From assembly GCA_902533625.1 (NCBI GenBank), contig CACAMI010000006.1, positions 1 to 64,000 on the forward strand: DNA of 64,000 bases, given 5' to 3'. This stretch comes from an uncultured Alphaproteobacteria bacterium. Lineage in GTDB: Bacteria; Pseudomonadota; Alphaproteobacteria; Rhodobacterales; Rhodobacteraceae. Numbering within the stretch: position 1 is the first letter of the stretch; the number at the start of each line of letters is the position of its first letter. A model generated the notes under the pieces. The model saw only the letters and a program-made list of their open reading frames with translations, was not told the DNA's origin and ran no database searches. The position numbers and the translations under genes are program-made. This document shows, in pieces, positions 57,372-64,000 of the stretch.

Positions 57372-58115
57372 GTGAAAAATTTAATGCAAAGAGAAAATAA
57401 TAACAACCAAAGGCTTTCAAAAAAGATAGCTCGGTCTGGGTTTTCATCTCGACGTGAGGCAGAGAAATATATTGAAAGTGGTAGGGTAAAGGTTAACGGA
57501 GCAATAATAAAGGAATTATCTTTTCAAGTGGGTATCAATGACCAAATACATATAGATGGGCGAAGAATTAACAAAGAGGGAAAAACTCGTCTTTGGAAAT
57601 TTCATAAACCTAAGGGGTTGATTACTTCTCATAAGGATGAAAAGTCTCGCCAAACTATTTTCCAGATTTTACCAAAAAATTTACCCCGATTAATAACTGT
57701 AGGTAGGCTAGACCTTAATTCAGAGGGGCTACTCTTACTAACAAATGATGGTGATTTAAAAAGAAAATTAGAGTTACCTAGCTCAAAGATTGTGAGATCC
57801 TATAGGGTTCGAGCGAAAGGTGTAGCAAATGAAAACAAGTTATTAAGGTTAAGGCAAGGAATAACAGTTGATGGTATTATGTATAGGCCTATGAAGTTAA
57901 ATATAATAAAGCAAAATACTTCGAATGTTTGGCTATCTGTAAGATTAATTGAAGGTAAAAATAGGGAAATAAGGCTTTCCTTTCAAGCTATTGGCCTGCA
58001 AGTGAATAAACTTATCAGAACTTCTTTTGGTCCTATTACTTTGGGAAAACTAGATAAGGGACAAATTGAAGAGGTGGAATTAGATAGTTTTTCAGCAATA
58101 CTAAAAGATGGTTAA
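57372..58115 (+). CDS. rluB: Ribosomal large-subunit pseudouridine synthase B
   Basis: Modifies a uridine in helix 89 region of 23S rRNA. An N-terminal S4 RNA-binding domain (about 15-62, RLSKKIARSGFSSRREAEKY) precedes the RsuA-type catalytic domain with D114 in GRLDLNSEGLLLLT and the LIEGKNREIRLSF motif. Start GTG 57372 gives 247 residues; ATG 57384 is an alternative. Substrate position is inferred from family type. Confidence 0.9.
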   Translation: MKNLMQRENNNNQRLSKKIARSGFSSRREAEKYIESGRVKVNGAIIKELSFQVGINDQIHIDGRRINKEGKTRLWKFHKPKGLITSHKDEKSRQTIFQILPKNLPRLITVGRLDLNSEGLLLLTNDGDLKRKLELPSSKIVRSYRVRAKGVANENKLLRLRQGITVDGIMYRPMKLNIIKQNTSNVWLSVRLIEGKNREIRLSFQAIGLQVNKLIRTSFGPITLGKLDKGQIEEVELDSFSAILKDG

Positions 58116-58136
58116 TCTCATCTAATCTGATCCTAT

Positions 58137-58165
58137 TTGACGAGAAAGGATTTTTTTTCTAGATT
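58137..58165 (+). promoter_or_regulatory. Promoter of rnpB
   Basis: TTGACG at 58137-58142 and TAGATT at 58160-58165 are separated by exactly 17 bases. The RNase P RNA terminal helix starts about 7 bases downstream, so this is a well-placed strong promoter. A T8 run lies in the spacer. Confidence 0.65.
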
Positions 58166-58171
58166 AAAATG

Positions 58172-58514
58172 TGTGTGGATGCGGATATGATCGCGGCTGA
58201 AAGCCGAGGAAAGTCCGGACTCCAAGGGGAAATGGTGCCGGATAACGTCCGGCCGAGGCAACTCGAGGGAAAGCGCAACAGAAAGCAAACCGCCTGTAAA
58301 GGTAAGGGTGAAAAGGTGCGGTAAGAGCGCACCATTCTTTTGGTAACAAAAGAAGTTAGGCAAGCCCCACCAGGAGCAAGGTCAAATAGGAGCCAGAATT
58401 GATCCCCTTAAATGGCTCGGGTAGACCGCTAGAATTTAGGGGTAACTCTGAATCGGGACGAATGATCATCAAGAGAATACTCAGAACAGAATCCGGCTTA
58501 CAAGCATCCACACA
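58172..58514 (+). ncRNA. rnpB: RNase P RNA, type A
   Basis: Catalytic RNA for tRNA 5' processing. The universal P4 strands are visible as GAGGAAAGTCCGGACTCC near 58208 and ACAGAATCCGGCTTACA near 58487. The CR-II/III region AAACCGCCTGTAAAGGTAAGGGTGAA is recognisable. The ends pair perfectly as P1: TGTGTGGATGC at 58172-58182 with GCATCCACACA at 58504-58514. Total length about 343. The protein-like open frames inside it are artefacts. Confidence 0.95.
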
Positions 58515-58621
58515 TTTAATGTTATCCATAAATTTCTATAAAAAACCATTGATTTCCATTAAATACCATGTTATTCCTTTTTTAAGGTTGAAAGAAATAT
58601 AAAAAATTTTCATACAGGCAT

Positions 58622-58743
58622 TAACTTCAACCTTAGGTGTCGGAGGTTTGGGTGTGATCCAAAATGGAGCAGGTTTATATCAGCCAAGCTAGGCAAAAAA
58701 TGTAAAACGGCGGATCGTTAGGCAGTCGATCCGCCTTTTTTTT
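58622..58743 (+). ncRNA. Probable UpsM-like small RNA from the mraZ leader
   Basis: In Rhodobacter, an abundant sRNA called UpsM arises from the leader of the dcw cluster by termination ahead of mraZ. Here the same position holds a promoter-like TTGAAA (58588-58593) with a weak -10 (CATACA, 58611-58616) and a perfect intrinsic terminator ending at 58743, just 27 bases before mraZ. The 5' end is estimated and I did not compare sequences, so identity with UpsM is by position and architecture. Confidence 0.45.
58709..58743 (+). terminator. Strong intrinsic terminator upstream of mraZ
   Basis: GGCGGATCG (58709-58717) pairs exactly with CGATCCGCC (58727-58735), with a 9-base loop, followed by eight T residues at 58736-58743. 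Its position just before the division operon means that dcw transcription from upstream promoters must read through it. Confidence 0.9.
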
Positions 58744-58770
58744 AGTCAAAATTTTTTTTAGGTGAGTAGT

Positions 58771-59292
58771 TTGATAAAGCGTTTTAGGGGGGAATGGACG
58801 AATAAAGTGGATGCTAAAGGTAGAGTGTCCATTCCAGCTTCGTTTAGACGAGTATTAGAAACTTGCGATCCAGATTGGAATGAAACCTTGTTCCCAAGCT
58901 TAGTTTTAGTTTACGGCAGGAAAGGCAGCGGTTGCATTGAGGGCTATTCAATTCGTTCGATTCAAGAAGTTGATGATATGATTTCCGCTTTACCTAGGTA
59001 TTCAAAAAATAGAGAAATTTTAGAACGGCTCCTTAATTCTAATTCAGTCCAAACCCAGGTGGATGAAAATGGAAGAATCGTTTTATCATCAAAATTAAGA
59101 GAGATGATTGGTATAACAGGTGAAGCATTATTTGCTGGAATGGGTGAGAAGTTTCAAATATGGAATCCAAATTCTTACCAGAAAAATATGCTGGAGATTT
59201 TTGAAATAATTAAAGATCCTGGAAGTGAGCAAAGAATTTTTGATCTTTTAGATAAGAAAACTATAAATAAAAATTCAGATAAGGATGATTGA
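58771..59292 (+). CDS. mraZ: Transcriptional regulator / division protein MraZ
   Basis: First gene of the division and cell-wall cluster; an AbrB-like DNA-binding protein that represses the operon in other bacteria. Two MraZ repeats are visible, with DAKGRVSIPASFR and DENGRIVLSSKLRE. I chose TTG 58771, preceded by AGGTGAG four bases away, giving IKRFRGEW as in relatives. A GTG at 58762 adds three codons but lies inside that ribosome site. Length is 173. Confidence 0.9.
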   Translation: MIKRFRGEWTNKVDAKGRVSIPASFRRVLETCDPDWNETLFPSLVLVYGRKGSGCIEGYSIRSIQEVDDMISALPRYSKNREILERLLNSNSVQTQVDENGRIVLSSKLREMIGITGEALFAGMGEKFQIWNPNSYQKNMLEIFEIIKDPGSEQRIFDLLDKKTINKNSDKDD

Positions 59293-60266
59293 TGAATTGC
59301 TTTTCTGGAGAGCAAGATCATGTACCTGTACTAATTTCTTCCATTATTGATAGGTTGCCTCAGATCAGAGGTGTTTGGATTGATGGAACTTTTGGAGCCG
59401 GTGGTTATACAAAAGCTATTTTAAGTTCTGGTGCAAATTTTGTTATTGGAATTGATCGCGATCCTGAGGTTGAGGGACATGCTACTAGAATATTAAATAG
59501 GAATATTAAGAAATTCATATTTGTAAATGATACATTTTCCAATTTGTGCACTATTTCAAAGGGACTAGGTTTTCACGAGGTTCAGGGTGTGATGTTAGAT
59601 TTAGGTGTATCGTCAATGCAGATTGATACACCGAAACGTGGCTTCTCTTTTAGATATGATGGCCCCCTCGATATGAGAATGTCAAAAAATGGAGTGATGG
59701 CGGAAGAAGTAATCAATCAGTTTTCAGAGTTTGAATTAGCAAATATCTTTTTTAAGTTAGGAGAGGAGAGAAAATCTAGGCAGATAGCTAGAGAGATAGT
59801 TAGGTGCAGAGAAAAGGCTAAGATATCATCAACTTTAGATTTAGTGCAAATTATTGAAAGCGTAATCCCTAGTAATACAGAAAATCGAATACACCCAGCC
59901 ACAAGATGCTTTCAAGCATTGAGAATTTATATTAATCATGAACTTGAGGAATTAGAAAAAGCTTTGCATGCAGCACAAGAGGTTTTGTCTATTGGGGGTT
60001 TTCTAATAGTGATTTCTTTCCACTCATTAGAGGATAGAATAGTAAAGAATTTTCTTCGTAATTCTAGTGTCTCATACCCAAAGTCAAACCGTTATTACCC
60101 AGAGGTTAACCTTTCTAAACCTACGTTTGAAATCGTTACAAGAAAACCAATTATTGCCTCTAAATATGAGAGAAAGAATAATCCGCGTGCGAGTTCTGCA
60201 AAATGCAGGATAGCTATTCGAAACGATCATAGTATTCATCTTAAAGAAGAAATAGAAAAATTATGA
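59292..60266 (+). CDS. rsmH: 16S rRNA (cytosine-1402-N4)-methyltransferase
   Basis: S-adenosylmethionine-dependent methylase of the 30S decoding site. It shows HVPVLISSIIDRL, the SAM loop DGTFGAGGYTKAIL, MLDLGVSSMQID, GFSFRYDGPLDMRM and VISFHSLEDRIVKNF, all characteristic. The start ATG 59292 overlaps the mraZ stop (TGATG). Its end overlaps ftsL by four bases. Length 324. Confidence 0.95.
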   Translation: MNCFSGEQDHVPVLISSIIDRLPQIRGVWIDGTFGAGGYTKAILSSGANFVIGIDRDPEVEGHATRILNRNIKKFIFVNDTFSNLCTISKGLGFHEVQGVMLDLGVSSMQIDTPKRGFSFRYDGPLDMRMSKNGVMAEEVINQFSEFELANIFFKLGEERKSRQIAREIVRCREKAKISSTLDLVQIIESVIPSNTENRIHPATRCFQALRIYINHELEELEKALHAAQEVLSIGGFLIVISFHSLEDRIVKNFLRNSSVSYPKSNRYYPEVNLSKPTFEIVTRKPIIASKYERKNNPRASSAKCRIAIRNDHSIHLKEEIEKL

Positions 60267-60628
60267 GATTAACTTTTCTGTTCATATCATTTTTGTCTTT
60301 GATGACCGTTTCAGTGTGGGCTTACAACGTCAATTACAAAGCTAGAACGGTAATCAAAAGTGTTAAAACTTTATCTTCAGAAATACAAAATAAAGAAGCC
60401 CGAATTAAATTACTAAAAGCAGAATGGACCTATCTTAATAGACCAGAACGTCTTAACAGGTTAGTCACTGTTCATTTCCCAGAACTTAGACTTTTGGCGC
60501 TTAGTTACGAGAACTATTTGCTATTTGAAGAAATATTGTTGGCCGGCAGAAAAGGAATAGACAATTCTATCTTTGAACCTGCTAGTAATAAAAAGGATAA
60601 GTTATTAAATGAAATGGTAGAGCCGTGA
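60263..60628 (+). CDS. ftsL: Cell-division protein FtsL
   Basis: Bitopic inner-membrane protein of the divisome, 121 residues. One membrane segment spans about 3-20, then a helical region (about 30-55) suited to coiled-coil pairing with FtsB, and ERLNRLVTVHFPELRLL typical of FtsL C-termini. Identification rests on size, topology and position between rsmH and ftsI. Both ends overlap neighbours by four bases. Confidence 0.88.
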   Translation: MRLTFLFISFLSLMTVSVWAYNVNYKARTVIKSVKTLSSEIQNKEARIKLLKAEWTYLNRPERLNRLVTVHFPELRLLALSYENYLLFEEILLAGRKGIDNSIFEPASNKKDKLLNEMVEP

Positions 60629-62415
60629 ATAGGGGTAATTTTAGGCCTATGCCAAGGCAGATAAGCCCCAATGATTCTAGAGGGCAGATGACGGTTTATT
60701 TTAAGGAAGAAAACCGATTAAGAGATAAGAGTTCCTTTAGATTATTACTACTTTCGGGATTTTTTGCATCTTGTTTTTTTCTTATAGTAATTAAGTTAAC
60801 TATAATCGCAGGTTCAGACGGTACAGTTAATTCGGGTTATAATAAAAAAATCTCTGAATATGAAAGTCGTCAAGATATTGTAGATCGTAATGGAAATATT
60901 TTAGCTACTAATATTCCTGTATATTCTCTTTATGCCCATCCAGAAAAATTGTTAGATCCAGAGTTTGCAGCAAAAAACTTATCACTTATTTTTCGTGACC
61001 AAGATGAAAATAAATTACTAAAATTATTTAAAGAACATCCAAAATTTGTGTTTCTTAAGAAGAGTATTACAAATAATGAGAAGACTCAGGTTCTCGAATT
61101 AGGGGAACCTGGGCTGAGGTTTGGAGAAAGGGAACTCAGGATTTATCCAAATGGTTCTTTATTGTCTCATGTTTTAGGCAGAACAAAAATTAAGGAGATT
61201 TCAACAACTGAATCTTCTATTGAAGGAATATCTGGTTTAGAGAAGATGTTTAATAATCAGTTAATAAAAAAAGGACTGGATAGAGATCCTTTGAAACTAT
61301 CAATAGATTTGGCAACCCAATCAGTTTTAGAAAATATTCTTTCTGATGGCACAAATTTTTTTAATGCAAAAGGTGGATCTGGGATAATAATGGATGTGAA
61401 TAATGGTGAAGTATTAGCAATGGTTTCGTTGCCTAACTTTGATCCTAATTTAAGAGTAAAATTAGATTATTCTTCTGGAAATAATGATATGTTTCTAAAT
61501 AAAGCTGTACAAGGTACTTATGAGTTGGGCTCGGTTTTGAAAATATTTACTGCAGCAATGGCAATAGAAATAGGCACCTTTTCTCCTCATACTTTAGTGG
61601 ATGTATCGCAGCCAGTTAAGATAGGAAAAACAAACCCGATAAAAGATAAGAGCTGGATCGGAGATAAAATTTCATTAAAGGAGGTTATAGTTAAATCGTC
61701 TAATGTTGGTTCAGCAAGGATTATTTCTTCTTTTGAGCCAGAAGAACAAAAGAAATTTCTTGAAAGTTTTGGCTTTTTTGAAGAGACAGGCCTAGAGCTT
61801 CCTGAGGCTAATATTAGATCATCTGTTGGGTCTGATCCTTGGACAAGATATAAGGCTGCAATGATAGCAATTGGGCATGGCATAAGAGTTTCCCCCTTGC
61901 ACTTGGCCGCAGCCTATGCCACCTCCATTAACGGAGGCTTAAAAGTTACTCCCACTATTCTCAGAAGTTCAAAAAATAATAATAATCGCACTAGGATCAT
62001 TTCCCATAGTACTTCAATTAAACTTCGCGAAATCATGGGAGAAGTTGTTAACTCAGGTACCGGTAAGAATGCAAAAATTGATGGATATTCTCTAGGCGGC
62101 AAAACGGGAACTGCAGAAAAGTATGATAAGAAGCTCAATAAATTTAATTATAAGAAGAATTATGCATCATTTGCCTCATTTTTTCCCCTACATGACCCAA
62201 AATATGTTGTGGTGATATGCTTGGATGAAGCGTCAAATTCTTATAAGAAAACTAATAAAAGAATAGCTGGCAATACAGCAGTACCCTTGACTGCTGAAAT
62301 AATTAGTAGAGTAGCTCCTATTTTAGGGGTGAAGCCTGAAATGATAGATTCTGAATCACTTTATGATTTCAGGGTAGATTTTATTTCAGACAAAGGTAGG
62401 TTGTCAGAAAACTGA
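60625..62415 (+). CDS. ftsI: Septal peptidoglycan transpeptidase FtsI (PBP3)
   Basis: Cross-links septal peptidoglycan. One membrane segment lies near residues 36-56, then the dimerisation domain starting RQDIVDRNGNILATN. The penicillin-binding motifs are S303-V-L-K306, S358-S-N360 and K493-T-G. Length 596 is normal. Start GTG 60625 overlaps the ftsL stop by four bases. The SxxK context YELGSVLKIFTAAMA departs slightly from the common PGSxxK, but the catalytic residues are present. Confidence 0.94.
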   Translation: MNRGNFRPMPRQISPNDSRGQMTVYFKEENRLRDKSSFRLLLLSGFFASCFFLIVIKLTIIAGSDGTVNSGYNKKISEYESRQDIVDRNGNILATNIPVYSLYAHPEKLLDPEFAAKNLSLIFRDQDENKLLKLFKEHPKFVFLKKSITNNEKTQVLELGEPGLRFGERELRIYPNGSLLSHVLGRTKIKEISTTESSIEGISGLEKMFNNQLIKKGLDRDPLKLSIDLATQSVLENILSDGTNFFNAKGGSGIIMDVNNGEVLAMVSLPNFDPNLRVKLDYSSGNNDMFLNKAVQGTYELGSVLKIFTAAMAIEIGTFSPHTLVDVSQPVKIGKTNPIKDKSWIGDKISLKEVIVKSSNVGSARIISSFEPEEQKKFLESFGFFEETGLELPEANIRSSVGSDPWTRYKAAMIAIGHGIRVSPLHLAAAYATSINGGLKVTPTILRSSKNNNNRTRIISHSTSIKLREIMGEVVNSGTGKNAKIDGYSLGGKTGTAEKYDKKLNKFNYKKNYASFASFFPLHDPKYVVVICLDEASNSYKKTNKRIAGNTAVPLTAEIISRVAPILGVKPEMIDSESLYDFRVDFISDKGRLSEN

Positions 62416-62445
62416 TTTAATTGATTACAGGACGAGTAAATTTTC

Positions 62446-63921
62446 ATGAAACTTACTGAATTACTGCCTGCCATTGAAGAAAAGTTCGACTTAAAATTAC
62501 TAGAGAATTTAGAAATTTCTAATATTACCTCTGATAGTAGGAATGTATCCCCTAATGGATTATTTTTTGCCATTCAAGGTGAAAAATTTGATGGTGTAAA
62601 CTTTGCAAGAATGGCTGAGAAAAGAGGGGCTGTAATTATTGTTACTTATTCTGGAGGTTCAAAAAAATGTAAAGAGTTAGGGGTAAGTATTCCTATAATA
62701 GAAGTAGAAAATGTAAGAAGAGTTTTGTCTTATGCAGCCTACAAATGGTTTGGTCAGCAGCCAAAAGAGATTGTTGCTATAACTGGGACCAATGGAAAAA
62801 CATCGGTGGCAGCCTTTTTAAAGCAAATTTGGGAAAATTTAGGAATCAAATGTGCTAGTATAGGCACACTTGGTGCAGATGGAATTTCAGATTCAAGTAA
62901 TGAACTGACTACGCCTGACCCCCTTTCATTACACAAATATCTAGCAGAACTAAACTCTAAAGGTGTGGATCACATTGTATTAGAAGCTTCATCTCATGGG
63001 TTAATCCAAAACAGATTGGATCATGTAAATATTACCAGTAGAGCATTTACCAATTTATCGCGAGATCATTTAGATTATCATGGCGGCCTAGACGAATATT
63101 TTCTTGCTAAGGCGATCTTATTTAGAAAAAATCCAATTTTAGGCGGCATATCCATTGTTAACATTGATGAATATTATGGAAGATTAATGAAGCTTGTTGC
63201 TGAAGATAATGGTTTTAATGTATTTGGAGTAGGACAGTTTCAGGGTTCAAAATTTCGCATCATAAAGCAATCCATGCAGGTTGGAGGTCAGTATCTGTCT
63301 GTATCTTTTGACAACAAAACTTATAACTTTCAGTTAAAATTAATGGGAGCTTTCCAAGGTGAAAATGTTATAATGGCTGCGGCTCTAGCAATTGCTTCAG
63401 GAGCTAATCCAGATAGAGTATTTTCGGTTCTTCCGAATTTAACTGCTCCTGAGGGTAGACTTCAGGTTATATCCGAGATGAAGAGTGGCGCAAAAATATT
63501 TTTAGACTACGCTCATTCACCAGAGGCCTTAAGGAAAGTTCTTCTTGCAGTTCGTCCTCATACATTTGGCAACCTTTCCCTAGTATTTGGTGCTGGGGGA
63601 GACAGGGATAAGGGTAAAAGAAAAATCATGGGAGAAGTAGCAGAAGTTTATGCTGATAAGATATATATTACTGATGATAACCCAAGATTTGAAAATGCAA
63701 ATATGATTAGGAAGGAAATCAAAAGAGGTTGTTCAAAAGGTATTGATGTTCCAGATAGAGCTAAAGCAATTTTGGTTGCTATTAGTGAATTAAAAAGTGG
63801 TGATAACCTTATTGTTGCTGGAAAGGGACATGAAAGAGGACAACAAATAGGCAATACCAATTACCCTTTTGATGATTCTGAACAAATTTCTATGAGTGTA
63901 GAACTATTGGAGAACAGTTGA
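62446..63921 (+). CDS. murE: UDP-MurNAc-L-Ala-D-Glu:meso-diaminopimelate ligase
   Basis: Adds meso-diaminopimelate to the peptidoglycan stem. ATP loop T113-G-T-N-G-K-T119; the DNPR motif at 411-414 recognises meso-DAP over lysine. LDYAHSPEALRKVL and GAGGDRDKGKR complete the Mur ligase pattern. Length 491 is normal. The 30-base gap after ftsI contains no obvious signal. murF follows after five bases. Confidence 0.95.
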   Translation: MKLTELLPAIEEKFDLKLLENLEISNITSDSRNVSPNGLFFAIQGEKFDGVNFARMAEKRGAVIIVTYSGGSKKCKELGVSIPIIEVENVRRVLSYAAYKWFGQQPKEIVAITGTNGKTSVAAFLKQIWENLGIKCASIGTLGADGISDSSNELTTPDPLSLHKYLAELNSKGVDHIVLEASSHGLIQNRLDHVNITSRAFTNLSRDHLDYHGGLDEYFLAKAILFRKNPILGGISIVNIDEYYGRLMKLVAEDNGFNVFGVGQFQGSKFRIIKQSMQVGGQYLSVSFDNKTYNFQLKLMGAFQGENVIMAAALAIASGANPDRVFSVLPNLTAPEGRLQVISEMKSGAKIFLDYAHSPEALRKVLLAVRPHTFGNLSLVFGAGGDRDKGKRKIMGEVAEVYADKIYITDDNPRFENANMIRKEIKRGCSKGIDVPDRAKAILVAISELKSGDNLIVAGKGHERGQQIGNTNYPFDDSEQISMSVELLENS

Positions 63922-63926
63922 AATAA

Positions 63927-64000
63927 ATGAAAGAATTAACCCTTTGGCCGTTGTCTAAATTAATAGAGATTACTAAAGCGACCTGCTTAAAAGACAATAA
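63927..64000 (+). CDS. murF: Start of UDP-MurNAc-tripeptide D-Ala-D-Ala ligase, cut by window edge
   Basis: From ATG 63927 the frame stays open to the end, giving 24 residues (MKELTLWPLSKLIEITKATC, then more). The LWPLSxLxEITKAT-like beginning matches MurF N-termini and the position after murE is the standard order. The assignment rests on little sequence. Confidence 0.75.
   Translation, partial: MKELTLWPLSKLIEITKATCLKDN

Noticed and set aside
58133..58602. Open reading frames of 60-76 codons on both strands
   Set aside because: They lie within or across the RNase P RNA gene, whose structure explains the sequence; the translated products have no family resemblance.
1..64000. CRISPR arrays, insertion sequences, prophage or integrase-linked islands
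   Set aside because: No regularly spaced repeats, transposase, integrase or phage structural genes were seen; gene content is core or nutrient uptake throughout.

Overview
The window is a core-genome segment of an AT-rich marine alphaproteobacterium, most probably a member of Rhodobacterales. This rests on gene order and family content, not on a computed phylogeny. The blocks that point there are cytochrome c / pheA / nudC, ffs-dnaX-ybaB-recR, a 100-residue DUF6280-type protein, hdaA-ppk-ppx, lolCD, gatCA, and rnpB followed by an mraZ-led division cluster. Low GC, very short intergenic gaps and many TTG/GTG starts suggest a streamlined oligotroph of the low-GC Roseobacter type. I see no phage, transposon, integron or CRISPR array, and no clearly broken gene.

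Layout. 1-7.1 kb: the edge of a DjlA-type co-chaperone gene, a fused 5-oxoprolinase, an ImuA/RecA-like protein, a membrane-anchored cytochrome c, prephenate dehydratase and NADH pyrophosphatase. 7.2-10.7 kb: SRP RNA, dnaX, ybaB, recR, the DUF6280-type gene and a terminator. 10.7-23.6 kb: an accessory nutrient island with an acyl-CoA synthetase, a DMT transporter, a Rieske oxygenase, a complete polyamine-type ABC transporter (binding protein on the opposite strand), a class III aminotransferase, agmatinase, a gamma-glutamylpolyamine synthetase-like enzyme and a PuuB-like oxidase. Together these read as uptake and breakdown of agmatine, putrescine or related cationic amines. 23.6-28.5 kb: tRNA-Glu(TTC), recJ, hom, a small lipoprotein, glyA. 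28.5-38.3 kb: nadK, an AI-2E family permease, hdaA, ppk1, ppx, proS, lolC, lolD.

38.3-49.1 kb: an apparently inactive M48-like membrane protein, a second acyl-CoA synthetase, another DMT transporter, a beta-oxidation operon (acyl-CoA dehydrogenase, glutathione S-transferase, thiolase, FadB/J-type enzyme) and an ArsP_2-type metal exporter whose promoter carries two Fur-type palindromes. 49.2-57.4 kb: two hotdog thioesterases with a MATE exporter, pyrD, a DUF952 protein, a second class III aminotransferase, an excalibur-domain lipoprotein, gatA, gatC, tadA. 57.4-64 kb: rluB, RNase P RNA, a probable UpsM-like leader RNA with a strong terminator, and the dcw cluster mraZ-rsmH-ftsL-ftsI-murE-murF (last gene cut by the window edge).

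The points most worth a second look are an A10 slippery run in dnaX just after domain III with stops close behind in both alternative frames, the terminator-ended RNA ahead of mraZ, the paired Fur-type operators at the metal exporter, the degenerate M48 protein beside lolD, and the reductase-less Rieske oxygenase next to the polyamine-type transporter.
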